Below are positions 14,801 through 30,871 of a stretch of 64,000 nucleotides of DNA, in pieces (the first letter of the stretch is position 1; each line of letters begins with the position of its first letter). The translations under genes were made by a program, and so were the position numbers. The stretch is from Paralvinella palmiformis (taxonomy: Eukaryota > Annelida > Polychaeta > Terebellida > Alvinellidae): NCBI GenBank assembly GCA_025642065.1, contig JAODUP010000513.1, forward strand, positions 97,001 through 161,000, read 5' to 3'. The notes beneath the pieces are model-generated. The model was not told the origin of the DNA, ran no database searches, and saw only the letters and a list, made by a program, of their open reading frames with translations.

Positions 14801-17800
14801 AGTCTAAATGAACTTCAACGATCTGTGTACATATTTTTAAACGGATAATCTTGAAAATATGACAATCACACTAAAATGACAGTTTTTCAGCTATTGATAG
14901 TTTAAACTCCTTTTCATAATTCATAATTGTGATCATCGATATTGACTATGAGGCTAATAAATCACTGATTGCTATCCGTAACTTTATATTACTCGAATAA
15001 CGGACTGACCTATGTATGACGTTGTTCAGAATAATCTTTCATATAAAGATGGCAAAGTGATATCTTCAACTTTTAGAAGGAGAATAATTCTACCAGTTAT
15101 TTCCGTTTTCTCAGTTTAGATTCCTCCACATCATAGATTAAATCGTTAAAAACAATTGTTGCTTTCACCATTAGTTAATTGGATCGGTTAGCGAGAGATG
15201 ACACTTACCAGGTGTGATGGGTTCTTTACCAGAAATGTTAGATGACTGTCTTCTTATACTAGACGGACTGAAGCTGCTATCAGCCGACAGACTGATGCCA
15301 CTTTGTTGTTTTAGTGCTTCGATTGTAGCACGTAGTTCAGCGAGTTCAGAATCCTGCAAAATGAAGATGTCGATGAAGCAGAAGTTTGGCCGAGGCTCAG
15401 CAAGACTTCGGAAATCAGTAAAACTTGTGAAAGAGTACCAGAGAAAAATCAGTTGTGTGTAAACACATCGGCATGCACACAGATGCATGCACATGTACAC
15501 GTGTACACACAAACACACACACAGACAAGCATCGACTGGTTGGTACAGATTAGATCTTATCCTGGAAATAGGTAATAATTTAGATCGAGGACCGCCACCA
15601 TTGAAAATAGATGTAAACCTGGATCAATGACCGCTACCACTGGAAATAGGCATTAGTCGGGATTGATGAGAGGAATCAAAACCCAACAGAGACGCTCTCC
15701 GACACAGCATTACTCTTCTCTGACACATAACACATCTACAAAGCAATTAGTGCGGTATAAACTCTGCAATGATGATGACACAGGATGGAACTGATCTATT
15801 AGAATAATTAAAGTCAGATGAGCCAAGTGTGTAGCTCTGTTATAACTGTACAGGTCGTCCATACAAACCCCCATCACTAACATCCTACTTGGATACCTTC
15901 AGTCCTCCTGCCAACAATCACCAGTGTGATATATTAGCCTCGCTCCTAACACGAGAGGGAGGTGAGAGGGATGTTAGCTCGATTTTCTGGATTTTCTTTT
16001 TTATCCTTCCTCAAAGTCGCGCTGCCCATTTCCACGATGCGGTAGCCCGGATGAGATCGTTTAGGATGATACGTGTTATGTGTGTCAGATATAAATAGCT
16101 GATTTCTGGTGCGCGTAATGCTTTTGTGCCGCATTCTGGATTAGGACAGATAATAGATGCGAGCGGTTTCTGGATCGCAATTCTCACTGCTGGAATGTAA
16201 GTCATCCACAGGACTGCGATGATACCATTTAGGTTCGGTGAACACACCGAGAAGGGGGGGGGGTAATATTTATATAACGAGGACTGCCATCTATTCGAAA
16301 ATACATACGATATTGATGGAAAACGACATACTGTTTATATACAGTCCTGTAGTAAGGTCAAAGAAATGACCATCACAGACCAATTTTGTGTCAAAGCTTT
16401 ACACCGAGTATTAGCTACAAAATGTAGTAATAATTAGCCCAAAATAAAAACTAAACAAATTTAATAAGAAAAGAAACACAAGCAGCGCCGCCGCTACATC
16501 AGTGGCGCTCCTGGCCATGAGATAAGAATACCTGTTGGTTACAGGTTCTAGTTAATTACACAGACGCAGCTAAGGCTTTCAATGGCAACCAACATACGGA
16601 GTTAACCTTGATGAGATGTGTACAGTGTCCAATTACAATATGTATCTCGTTAAATATGTGATTTGGACAAATTAAAATTCAGCATCCAAGACCGTACAGT
16701 TTCTTGGACTATGAAATGCCACCCATCCACCACGCCCCTCCCACCGAGTCTGGTTGACTGGAAATTATCGTAGGTTGGTGTTTTGATTGACAGGTTGTTT
16801 GTCTGACTGAATAGGTGCTGCCATTATGTATGGTGCGTTTCTACACACACACACACACACACACACTATAGCTTGTATCCATGCATGAACACACACACAA
16901 TATATCAAAAGCCTATGACTAAATTATCATATGCAGAAGCAATAAAGGACTTTTTTACGTCTTGTCTAGAAACGGAAAATTTAAAAAAAACACCAACATC
17001 TGACAATGATCAACAATGACAATGATGACTGAGAAAAAATGTCTAAGTTATCCCTCCCCCCTCCCCAAGCTAAACCTCTTCAATAAACACACATAGATAT
17101 CCCACTGACAATATCCAGACGGGTAGTCCGTAAGTCAGCCAACAAGGGATGTGACATAAGAGAACTGATCGCTTTGAAAATTCTCTACAAATAATCGCTT
17201 GAACTTACCTTAGCCTCCGCGGTACAAGTAAGTGATTGTAGACGCTGTGTCATGTTAGAGAGACTTTGTTCAAAAGCTGCCACCACGTGGGCCTGCGGAG
17301 AGAGTAAAAAAACTCAGTAAATTATGACACACCTCGTCTAAATGTTTACACAGAGTACAGGGCGTGTTAATAAGTAGTAGTAATCTGGATGGCAAAATCA
17401 AATACAAATACACGGCTGGACAACTGATAGACGTACCGAACGCGCGGCACCAATATAAACATTGTTCTTTACTGAATAAACAAGAAAACACATCCATTCA
17501 AACTGAAGTAATGGATTAAAATGAACCCATTTGTCAACTACGGCTGGCCTTTGTTTAATGATAGTCTGAACCGATGATTTTTCTGAGCATCTCGAACCTA
17601 TGGCTTTTAAAAGACACTTTAACCTTTTGATGTTTTGTCCAGGTGTGATATTACAAACTGGCTTGCTCATCACGAACAATAACAACAGTTGGTTGCTGTA
17701 GTAATATCCAGCCATTGTCTGGCGGCGAGAGAATTCAATTACCACCAAGCACACCACACCGTATGCCATGTTGTTGTCAGGTGGTACTACAAAGCACATA

Positions 17801-18979
17801 ATTGTATAATATATATATATATATAAACACACACACACACACACATATATATATTTTTTATAAGTAGGGACTAACTAAACACCACAATGTAATTAATGGC
17901 CACTAGTCACAAGTACAGGTCGGTAACATTCACTAACGCAGTACATCAAAACAAACAAAACATCCACCATTAAGACAAATATTAAATCATGCAAATGACT
18001 TTATATTTTAGATGGTTAATGTTTGTTTTTTAACTCTAGCCACTGTTAGATCCAAATGGACGGTCTTTCTTTGATTATTTAACACAAAGATGAGTATTAA
18101 TACTATTGTCCACGGATACAGTGGTGACTGTAGGCTTATAGGTGATACTCTCTCGGTGTAATATTAACGCCGCTGAAATATACAGTCGGGTGATCTGATG
18201 GTACACGCGTGCTAAATAAATATATGGTCCTGTTGCTGGAATAAATATCTTCTCACTAACCGCGGGGGGGGGTTAAGTAGCACATACACACGGACACACA
18301 TACACGCGCGCGCGCGCACACACACAAAGGCACGCAACCTCTTCGAGTAATGTAATTTGACAACCAATCGTAACTGGTTTAATGGTTGACGTCAGCTGAC
18401 GTGTACGATTCAATTAAACACAATTTTAAAGAGATCCAACTATCGGCCTGAAATGATTAATTATCCATTTATAGTAGAGCCTCGTAACCGGAGACAAGAA
18501 ACTACAAAATCTAAAATCATCGCGTCGCCCCCCTAAACAACAAAACATCTCAACAGTCAAACAGAAGAAGAAAAACATTTACGAAAAAATAAAAACGACC
18601 CCCACAAAGAAGTTGTCATAAAAATGCCATTATCTGCCTCTTACGGAGCACGCTTTACTTTTAAAACTGTTCCACTTCGCGATAAGTTTAGAGCATTTGC
18701 CAAAATCGGTAAATCGAGGAATGTCATGTGAGGTAATGGCGGGCGGGGGGCACGAGTTGAGCGGTGTTGAAGTATTTCTACGAGATGACGTAAGCAGCGA
18801 TCTTGACGTAGCTCTTCACCTACCATCATCCTATCGTTTTCGTCATCCATTTCGTCGTAAAAGCTCCTATAACCACGAGGTAATGAGCCATCTCCGTTGT
18901 GGGCCATAACTGTGTGTGGCTGTACGAGCTGTGGAGTTGATATCGTTTTATATCCGAGCCTTCATCCAGGTAATATGTA

Positions 18980-19014
<35 letters not shown>

Positions 19015-22000
19015 GCGCGTGCACACTGAGAACGACAACAATCGACGACCACCCATACACGGATAAACACCAGCCTCAAATGCCGTCAGTTCTCTTATGG
19101 TCCCGGGGCCTCGCCGGAAGATTTACATCCCAGATGGTACACTTATCATTTATTGATGTTCCATTTATCGATGTCGCTACAGCTCTCTCTCTCTCTCTCT
19201 CTTACAACCCCCCACCCACCAGAGCTGTACGTCCGGTTACCGATGTCCTTAGTTACCGAGCTTATCTATCACCATCACCACCACCATCAGCATCATCATC
19301 ATCATCATCGTCGTCGTCATCGTCTAAAATCCAACAATAACCCAGTCACGTGGAAAGCCAGCCACCGGCATCACACGTCTGGATCGTTTCGTCGCCGAAT
19401 TACCGACTGTTCCGGAGCGCGAATGGGCCGACAGTTCGTATTCCACGCGCGTGATCAATACTCGACGGCGACTCGGCGAAGAGAATTATTCCATAAGATT
19501 ATTATTACTATTATTATTATTATTACGCCCGAATATCCGACGCCCCCTCGGTAGAACACTCCGGACTTCACTAGGTCAGGAGGTTATCTGGATGGATCCG
19601 ACGAACTCATCCCGTCAGAGCTCGTTCGCTGTCTCTCCGTTCACAGCGGAAGTGATATGTCGGGAGTGACGGTTTTCATCGGCGCTCGTAAAAATGGCGA
19701 TCACGTGGTTTTTGCTGCTCTATATATCGTTGGTCTTACTTCACCGCTGTTACCGCGGTAACGGAGATATAGCCACGATAGTCCTATAGGGGGCGCTATT
19801 GGTGAAATAACAGACACCGTCATGAGCTGTTATGAGTCTTTAAGACGACGCCGTGTGTCAGACCTGATGATAATTGTGTAGGTCTCTATGTCGATGAGAC
19901 AGCAAGGTAGCACCACACACACACACACACACACACACAATCAGTCAACTTATAAACGTATACGTTGATCTCGTTAATCAATAATGAATCGCTGATGGCT
20001 AGATAGATACATATAGATCAATATGTGACCTCCCACTGTAGTACATTATCAGCAGATAACTCTCTCGACATAGACACACAGTTACTGAGTCTAATATGAG
20101 ACAACAGCAGCAACAGCAACAGCAACGACGTCACAGCAACAGCTAGCGGTCTTCTCGTCCAATCAACGATCTCCGATGACCTTTTCCCTTTGGCACGACG
20201 ACATCTGACATCAAGTGGTCACTGTTATCAGCATCATTACAATCACCATTATCATCATCATCATCATCCCCGGTATGGACGGATGTAAGAACTGATCACA
20301 TTAGACAGGAGTCATCTGATGACCAGGTACTCTCAAGTCTGTATAATATGTCACTGTATATATATATAATGGCGACGTTCTAAGTGGGTCATCGTCGCCA
20401 CCAAATTAAGCCATTTGTAATGACTACCCAATAGGATATGGGGTTCACGACCCGACCCGTTAATACCTCGAGGTATGTCGGGTGATCGGCAGCCGTTGAC
20501 AATCGTCAGTCACCAAGCAGTTAGTGATCTTTTCGGCTAAGTCACGCACATTACACACAGATAGACCGATATATATATATATATATATATATGCACGAGA
20601 CACGCTATGGCGGAATGACGAACACCACCCAAAAGACGGGACTATTTCAGTGATTCAATTAACCAATCCTGTCTGGCTGACCAAATAAGATACGCGGACA
20701 CCGTCTAACTCGTCCAGGGCTCTCATTCTAGTCGTCTATTTTATATTTTCCGAGCAGTCAGTCACCAGCCGAACGTTCATTGGCACATGATTTGTCGTCG
20801 TTTAATGAGACGATTTCAAGGTGTACGGGTCAAGGGGTACTTCAGAAAGAATGTCACGCATCGCTGAGAGAGCCGGCTCATTATTGTGACCACAGCCGAG
20901 AGGAGGACTGCCAGTCTCCGCCATCGGTGTTAATATATATATATATATTGTCATTCTTCAGCACCGACTGACCCCTGTCGACGACGAGACGACACCCGAT
21001 ACGTCGACCGTCACAGACCAGTCTTTTATTAATCGGTAATCAGAAACAGTTCGTAATCCAGAACTGACACCATCCACCTGCCGCTGTTGCGGCGGAACGA
21101 TCCTCGGAACATCAACATCCGCATCTGTCACATCCCTGCCACGAACACGTTCGCGATCCGCTTTCGATACGCCAGTATTCCAATCGGCTCAGTTGATAAA
21201 TACAATTATAGTCGAGACCAAAAACGGTTAGATAACAACACTCAGCGTTCGTCTAGTTCCCAAGCCGCCTCCACCGATCCACCTCCACCGATCCACAAGC
21301 TCGCTCCACCGATCAGACCCGGTTCTCTCTTACATGCCTCGGGTCGGCCGAGAAATAATACGTAACTCAATCAGCGAAATGCCTCAGACGATCTAATATT
21401 TCTGATACATATTAGATAATGCTGGTAGGGCTGAGGTAACACACATCCATCCGGACGAGGGGCTTATTGGAAATGATACGCTGCCTTCAGACGACGTACG
21501 ACCGGAGTTGACCCGCGGCCAGATCCAGGAATAAACCATTTCAAGCGAGCCAATCAATAATGACTCCAAATCAAATCCTGTATGGTGTGAACTGGACGCG
21601 CCACCCCCCGGGCTGATTGCAATCTTCACGCTCATTGGTCACCGACCGCGAGACGTTGAGGAGTGTGTGATGTCGACGACTGGTCTGAGAGGACAACCTC
21701 AAGATCTAAACATCAGCACTCTCGGTGGACGTGTTGCCATCTACCTCCTCACCCCCCCCCCACTCTCCGGTGATAGATCTTGACATATTGTGAGCCCTAG
21801 GCAGTCCGCTACCTCCTCATCCGAGCTACTTCTATCCGAGCTAATCACCGCTGGGAGACACACTCCAGTGGCTAATAAATACAAACTCTCGGGTATCCTC
21901 AAAACCCCTCCTCAAAGACACAAATAATAATAATACGGTTATCAGGCTACTGAACAACTGGGACGAACTTAAACAACGGGGAACATTTGTTGAGTGGCAA

Positions 22001-25000
22001 CTGTATCCAGACTTGGTTCAGATATTTATACCACGGCTGATTATGATAAACCGGATACCGGACAGGTCTCTCCGTTTATTTTCCGTCCGTTTTGGGAACT
22101 CTTTCCGCTCTTCGGGAACGATTCGACACATCCCACAGTGTGATACAAAACCACCTCTGGTATGGGATGCCATCACTATTTTTAACTGCCACGAACCGCA
22201 CGAAGTCGTCGAAATAGTAATATAAACTCCATAAATATGATGCCTTCGTGTAACCATGTAGGTGTTCATCAGTCAGTAAAACGTCCAAATGTATGACATA
22301 AGAAATGTGGTTGGCATGCCATGACGTATATATATATATATATATATATATGACTGACAGTTGACATTATATAGACAATTACTGGAGAGAGTCAGCCACA
22401 TGATATACCGACTCAAGTCGATGTGTTACACTTTATGCCACATTGAGGATAACTTCCCATTAATTGCAAACTCTACTTACGGCAATAATTTAATTTTTTT
22501 TAAACACGACCAACAAACATACAAACGGATATAATATATTACAAAATATACTCGTCGTTTCTTAGAACAAGATTTATATGATTTGTGAATCAGGAACAAC
22601 GATAATAATGTTGCGCAATATTTGAGGTATTAACTGAGGAGACTGGTGAGATATTATTATAAATGTCTCAGCAAGAAAAGACGCTACTCAGGAGTCATGA
22701 CCCTGATGAATCGTGCAGAGTTTCCATTCACGATTAGCCACACTCCTTTCCTTGCCAGTGCCTTATCCCGCACTGCTAATATATGCACCAGCACCACCAC
22801 CACCATCCAGCTGGATAACCTGTTCTAGAGACTTAACCTCACATATTAAATATAATAATAATATCATCCGGTGACCTAGCTCTGATACGGACCTAAACAG
22901 TTCGTCTCCCAGTTAACTTCGTGAACTATATTGATCCTCTATTTGTTTACCATATAACAGCTCTCTCTCTCTCTCTCTCTCTTGTGTGTGTGTGTGTGTG
23001 TGTATGACAGTGACCAGGCACCGAGTTGCGTATGACACACACTTGACAACTGATATTAACGTGGCGCAGTAAACATGGCCCTACAGATCCCGACGTATAT
23101 AGATAGACACAGCCCGAACTGAACAACATTAGTATATGAAATGTGTCATTCTGCCAAAGAACGGCTTTAATAACCACGTGGCTGGTCATCGTATACGAAT
23201 CGGTGGGCCAAACTCTAATGCTAGAGACCAGTGAATGTAATTCCCTTGCGCCAGAGGCAAGGTCAGCTGAAATGCGACGACTGGATTTTGTCATAGATTT
23301 TATTACGACCATAACCAGGTCGTAGAGATCGTGGATCCCCGATACATCCGCCGGGATCCGGATGAAGTCAGCGCCAGAGTTATAGTAAGTTAATCAGAAA
23401 CAGCACATAACAATGACCGGTTGAAATATTCCGGCGACAACATTCTGATATTATTCAGCCCGGGGCCTACTCGAGCATGGCTACAATTTCCCAGTAATTT
23501 CTAAAGTAATATCTCACGGTTTGGAAATCGGCATTAAATCTCATCTCGATCTGACTATCTCGAATCGTGGATACTGAACGGTTAAATGCTTCCGGAAACG
23601 CCGCCATTCTGTCAAGGTGAAGGTTGAAAGGGATGGGGATAGCCGAGTGAGCGGGATAATTTGACGTGGAAGTGCCTAATAAGCTGGCTAGAGAGGAAGA
23701 ACACATTAATAGAGAGAAAGAGAGAGAGATAGAGAGAGAATCACTTTCACGGCATAACATTGCTGGAGATAAAATAAACAGAAGTCAAAAAACGGTGAAA
23801 CAGAAAATGAACGGAGTCGGATAGCGTCTACCATCACAAAGATTCTCCTTTGTATTTTACATTCCGGATCAACTCGACATACACGGGGGGGGGGGGGGGT
23901 GCGGTGTCTGTCGGTCCGTTCGTTGTCTCTATCTGTCATCTTCTGTGGTCGTTTTTCACGCGTCTACATTTCAGATATCAGACGAAAACAATTACCTCTC
24001 GGAAGATGCTCACCAGTCAATAAATGTTTGTTGATGTGAAGCAGAAGAAGTTCATTATCTGCGAGATGTTAAAAAGGCCGGAAAGAACACACATACACAC
24101 ACACAAGCCATACCACATCATTATGTAACCGAGACCACAATCAGGTAACTTACCTGGACAATAACAAGGTGAAGGAGACTTGGTGGGGGGCTGTCGCATC
24201 TATCACGAAGCAGATCCAGGTAACAAAGGCTCCTTCAGATCATGATTAATTTACGGAGAGGAAAAAAATTCGAACGCAACCCAGAATTACACCCAAACAC
24301 CGTCGGCGGCGGGTCGGGCCGTTGGGTGGCGCGAGAAAACCGTTCGCCTCGGCGTACAAAGAGGTGGCAACCGCCTTCTTTTTGCATATTTAACAAATTA
24401 CAGTATATGGTTACAACTTTAATAAGCGAAATGCCCAAATGCGCAGGCGCTGTAAGGTCGACATCGGCAATTGTACATAATGTAAAACAAGCCAATAACT
24501 CTTTTTTAATGGCGGTCTTTAGTCCTTAATTTGTTTTCATCCGATATTAAATGGCGGTCGTAGATAAAAGAACAATTGTCTAGTCGGTGAATTATAAACT
24601 GCGATAATTAGGGATCGGACTAAATTAACGCGAGCGATAAAATATCACAATATCACCACCCTGACCCACAACCGGTGTTGAGGCCCCGCAACTCATCATA
24701 AACGATGACAATTCGTGTAAGAAAAGGCACGATCCGGGAAATCGTCGTACGACGGAAATAGTAACAGATTTTAGCCGCTTATTGGTTGGTCAATGTGACG
24801 TCAGACTACGGCGGCAAACGTTTAGCTGTCCTTTGATTAGATGACGACCGATGAAGAAAGGACCACACAAAGATATGTAAACACGTCAACAAATTGAACA
24901 GAACGAGTCAAGATCATGGCGAAGGTCCGCGAGAATTCAACTGTGAGATCTCTTCTGATGGAAATCGATGAACCACAGATTGCTTTTCTTTCTTTTTTTA

Positions 25001-25997
25001 ATTAGAAGGTCATTCCATTTCTGTTCAGTCAACAACTGATCGATAACAAGTGAATGTCACGATTTCTTCTCCGGAGGAATATTCAATCAAGGTCACACAA
25101 CGCGTCCTCATCGACGGCCTCGTTCATCCGACCAAGAAATGAAGCGGTCAGGTTCCAACTCCGAGGTTCCCGGGTCAGCCCCTGGGAGAACCCATTAAGA
25201 ACGAGACGGTCTGTATTCACTTAGCAATGGCTATCCCCATAGACTCTCCCAGTGTGCCCATTCAAAGCCCGGTCTCGGCGCAGCAAATGGACTGTAAATG
25301 TGCGTCTCTGGGCAACTGGAGATGGACTAAGCGTCTCAGTGTGGTGTCCTGTGACACCCCGCACAGGGACTGGTTATTACCGTGTGTGTGTGTGTCACAT
25401 CGAGCAAAGGCGAGACGCAGAAACAGTGAAGTCGGCATCAACGACCCGAACTTCGAATCTGAATTACGGCGGACTGCTGATTTGAATTACGGGAGCCATA
25501 GATTTGAATTATCAGGGGCCAAGATTTAAATTACCAGTCATCGCCGTTAAAAGCGAATAAAACGAGGCAGACGACATCACCCGAACCGGCGAACATCAGC
25601 CACCAAAAAGACAACAATTACGTCAGTGGTCTTGTATTTCCTGAAGAATGTAACATCGTCTGTGGCCGGGTTTTTTGGGTCGTAATGTAACTTTGTGTCT
25701 GTTCGTTTGGTGAGCGAGCGATACATTTACACCCGAGATAAAAACGCTGTACACAACGCCCCCCCCCCCTCCTTACTCGACCGTATACCATTTTGTGACG
25801 AACCCAGCGCGCTGATGTAGAGGAAACCCAATATGGCTGCTGCTCTGCTACGGTGTAGGAATTAAATGTTCGAAAAACGTCGTCGTTGTCATGTTTCAAT
25901 GATAGATTCTAGACTGCTAAAGGGAAGGCTGCGGTGGCGATGAAATACCATCCGTCAGCTAGTTTATCAACAAACTACCTTGCAGAGCGAAAGAAAG

Positions 25998-26031
<34 letters not shown>

Positions 26032-26175
26032 CCCCCCCCCCGCCGAAAGAACAAACCAAAAACGCATATTTCTACCTCTGATTGGGTTATGGTACTGAAA
26101 GATGTAGAGCGAAGAAGATAAGACAGGTAGACAAAGATACGGGGATGGCTTATCACTCATCCTGAGTAACGTACT

Positions 26176-26211
<36 letters not shown>

Positions 26212-28620
26212 GAGATGCCTTCTTTTTCTAAAGTTTCACTTCATCAGAATTACTGACAGACAGTAGACGGCTAACTACCCGGCTCAGTGACCAGAAAACC
26301 TTCTTGTTATAATTCAGCTCACGATAACCTCAACCGAGAAGAACGCTCAATGTTTGGATACAGCCAACTCCGGATGGACGGGCCCCGACGAGATTTTTTT
26401 TGGTGGTTATTATAAGATCCCAACACCTCGGCTTAATTATTATCACGTGCGCATAGTGCTAGTACACTCGGCTATTAAGCGCTATCATTTATTCCCGCTA
26501 TAAAATAAATACCGAATTCCCAAGAACCAGAGAACATGCACCGACTTAGCACGGCTATTACGAGGTACGGTTTGGGAGCTAAAACCAGCCAACCAACCAG
26601 CCACCCTGCCACAAACGTTCTACGCTTTCCAAGAATTTCCCCCATCGGCTACTATGTATTATGGGGAGGTGTAATGTAAGACACACACACACACACACAT
26701 GTTTGATATCATTACGATGAACGTTCTATGCCTTTGTTTGCGGCGCACTAAATCTTAAATCATCTTAGCTAAGCATAACGGCAATAAAAACACCCCCCCC
26801 CCCGATTTTCTTGGAACTCCTAAGTTTACTGCGGTAACGACTTAAAATACTCTCTTTGGACAATGTAAACATTAATGAAAAACGCCATTTTTGGTCTATT
26901 ACGGCACGACTTTTTTTCCCGCTCACACATTCTACTGATAAAGGTTACACTATTTAAATCTATTGAAAATTCCCATAATTAAGATAACATCGGCGCGCGC
27001 GTTTTACCATTTGCCATCATGATATAACGCGGCCGCGGCGCGGAGCGAATACCCGCCAAGCAATAACATCAGATTGATTAAATACGAGGCAGATAATGTG
27101 TAAACAAAGCACTAAAAGACATGATTTATACAAGACAAGACAAGTGGCTAGGTCAGTGATAACACCTATTGTGTAATAACCGTTAGTGAGCTCGTCACAT
27201 CTGATACCCAGGAGATGGGTGTGTGGCGGGGGGGGGGGGTCATATTCAGTTATGTACGGTGAGATGGGGGGGGGGGGGGGGTAGTGCATTTAATAAAAGA
27301 ACGCGAAATCACATGCCATATCTTATGGTGTTTTTCCGCCATTTTTTGCATGTTTTTTTGTTATGGTTAATACATTTTTTACGCGTCTCCATTATAAGGT
27401 GTTCCTTGATGTTTTTTTGGTTAGCCAAACACCCGCCCCCACTTATAGACGCACAGGCATGTATGCACGCACGCACGCATTGTGCATTCTATTCGCCAAT
27501 AACATCAGTAAGAGAACACCAACGCAATACAAAGTAACCCCTCCCCCCACCCCCGGATAACATTTGTACGAAGACATTCTATCCGGGCTTCTGATAATGA
27601 ACTAATAACTCGATATTCTACAATCTGTAATCCAATTAACGGATGGCAGATTGAATTAATAAAATATTTAATAAAACATCATGACATTCAAACAATAAAG
27701 AAATCACCAAACCTTGACTATGGCTAGCACACAGTCAAAATATTTGACCGTCTTAAAAGTAAAAACGTCCAATTCACAATCCAAACTCTACACTATAAAC
27801 GTCGGCATTCGGCCAGACAGAAAAACCACGTTTTATTTCGGTGACATTTTGTTCCGCAACAATAAAACTCGTCCCGACACCTTCGCACAACTTTACCTGG
27901 CAGATATTTATCCGAGCGCCGAGCGCTGATATTCACGGCTTGATTATTTCGCCGAATCGACGACACCGCCGCCGGCCTCTCTTCCCCCGAACTACAGAAT
28001 CTGGTCGACATTTACGCGAGTATGAAGATCCGAATGTTCCATCGAAGCGTTTGCTTGTTTTTGAGGAGGACCCGACTGTCAGTCCGAGCTTGTCACCTAG
28101 GTGCTAAGCACGGCCCGAAACGTAACCGTGTGCGCCTTTCTTTGTTCGACAAACATCGCCAGCACTCCGTAAAATAACCGGATCTCTCTCTCTCTCCCAC
28201 TCCCACTTTAAGACCGTCGGAAAGACCAAGCCTCCAAAATGAGAACGTCTTCGCCGCTATGGAAAGACGCCTCAAACTGATTGGTTGGCTTCGGACCTGG
28301 AGCGGGCTCGGGCGTTTCGAAAGGTGCGCGGCCATCGGATGGCAGACAGACATATGTACCAGGTGGATCCATGACCGATCACAGATCCGGCGGATTCGGG
28401 CTGATCCTTAATTACGCCCGGATCCTCTGATCTAATCATCGACGAACGTCGACCAGCAAACAGTTGCCTGACAGCGTCTGGCTAACAAGAACATATTGTA
28501 CCGGAAATAGCTGAACCAGAGATGATGTATCATTCTAATGTATGGAGTATGATACGATCTGTGACTGCTAGAATTGAGCAACTTAGACAACTGTATGTGT
28601 ATTGGTGTGTGTTTGTATGT

Positions 28621-28662
<42 letters not shown>

Positions 28663-28789
28663 CAGTTAATCTGTATAATCAGGTAATATGTATATTACCA
28701 GAAAGTTTAAGGTAATCTGTATTAAATCCCAGTTAGCAATAGACGTATTACCTGTATTTCAGGTAATTACCTGATTATACAGATTAACT

Positions 28790-28864
<75 letters not shown>

Positions 28865-29212
28865 ACACATATTGTAGAGATTAACTGTCACACATTGTTT
28901 GTGAAGTGTAACTGGTACAGACAGTAAAACTAATTTATCGAAACTCCGACCAGAAACTTTATAATTGGGTCATTATCTGACTCTAATGGACATTGGTTAA
29001 TTAAGTGTCAGCTGTGAGATTATCAACGTTTTCATTAAGTTTGCTATAAATTCTTGAATTCTCAGATGGAAATGATCGATAAAGAGAGTGGAAAGAACAC
29101 ACCATGACGAGGTTCTGGTTATAAACATCAAAATGGACACCGCTCTCGTTCTATTTATAAACAATGAAATGCGTATTTATAAATATTCCGATTATCAGCG
29201 TACAGGTTTCTA

Positions 29213-29260
<48 letters not shown>

Positions 29261-30399
29261 TGACTTCGGTAGAGTATCTTTTGTTTCTGTATGTTGTAGT
29301 CAAAACAGTAAATAAAACTGAGTCAAATCATCACTGATTCTTCTAGCAGCTGGTCAACTGTTAACTCTATAACCGCAAAGACCAAGAGAGTAAGAAAGAC
29401 AACGAAAAAGCTTGCTAACAAAAAATCCAAACAAGCCCAACCCCGTAAGTGAACGTATCAGTGAAATGATCCAGGAAGGGAGTCTTTTGTGGCCGATACG
29501 TCCGGAAGAGCCGAATCCCGACGGATCCAGGGATGTCGTGCACGGAATCGAGCTCCACTTACAGAGCAAATATTGACTTTCCGTTTTCTGGATAGCCAGC
29601 TGCCAATAAAACTATACGAGGGACATGTTGTACAATAACAATCTGCCACCGATGAGCTAGCTTCCCTTGTCTAATATAGCCACAGGTTTTTCCGAGAACA
29701 AGGCAGATTCCCCCGGAAAGCGTCCCAAGAAGAAGTAGACTTGTGGAGCGAGCGAGAGAGAAGAGAAAAAAACCAGCCCCAGCCAGCTGAGATTTTTCTG
29801 GCTGGAATTCTAGGTATGGCAAAGCTTGCGCAACAACTAGCCTGTTAGACAGAGAATGAAAGGAAAACGGCCCGTAGAACCTAGTACTCATTCTAAGCCA
29901 GCACTTTGGCGTGAACAGGTTGATGTGTGTGTATTGCAATCGTGGCTCTAAAGTGATTGATGGCGGCTAGTTATTAATTATACGATGTAAAGTGCTCTAA
30001 TACGCCACTAGGTAATCAATTAACTGAGATATGGTACATCGTGGCCATTGTGCTCTGTCAACAAACCTAAATGTATCTCACCTGAAACATTTCTTTTACA
30101 AGATAATGCACGCACGCACGCACACACACGCACGCACGCACACAACGCGCGCACAGATAGATATGGGGGGGTGGGAGAGAGAGAGAGCAAGAGTGAGAAG
30201 AAAACCTGGTAACAAAGCACACAGGACTGATTAACCGACACAAGCCATGTAATGAATGCCTCTCATAAACATTATGATATGTGGTTAATCATAATGGTTA
30301 CGTTATGATAATCGTCATTTCGTCCAGTATATATATAGAGAGAGAGCACGACAAACGCTACATCTTAGCATAACGTACATCATACTTACGACACAAACG

Positions 30400-30435
<36 letters not shown>

Positions 30436-30839
30436 TCAACAACGCCAATGCAAAGCTAGCAAGCAAACATCTAATGGCAATATAACAAGAAATAGTGGCT
30501 GTTATATGTCTGAATGATACATTACTCTCAATCTACAGGATGTCATTTATAATTATCATTTTCCTTAAGACACAAACCAGAAACAATATAAAAAAATAAT
30601 TGCATAATGCCAAGGGCTAATGCTATGAGTCGTTCAGATGAATAGCTTAGGGAGGAAGCACTATCGAAACTTGTGAGAATATGAGGATAATACGGATGAT
30701 TCCTGAAGGAGTGAAATAGAATTATCTTACGGTTACAAATACGATGTGCGATTAAAATATGGAAATTTCGATTTGGGAATAATAAACAGCCACTTTCCTC
30801 GTACATCGTCAAAGGTTAGACACAGAGATAACTTGAAGC

Positions 30840-30871
<32 letters not shown>

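Noticed and set aside
29559..29939. 126-codon minus-strand hydrophobic frame
   Set aside because: No recognised motif, no fitting splice signals; treated as chance.
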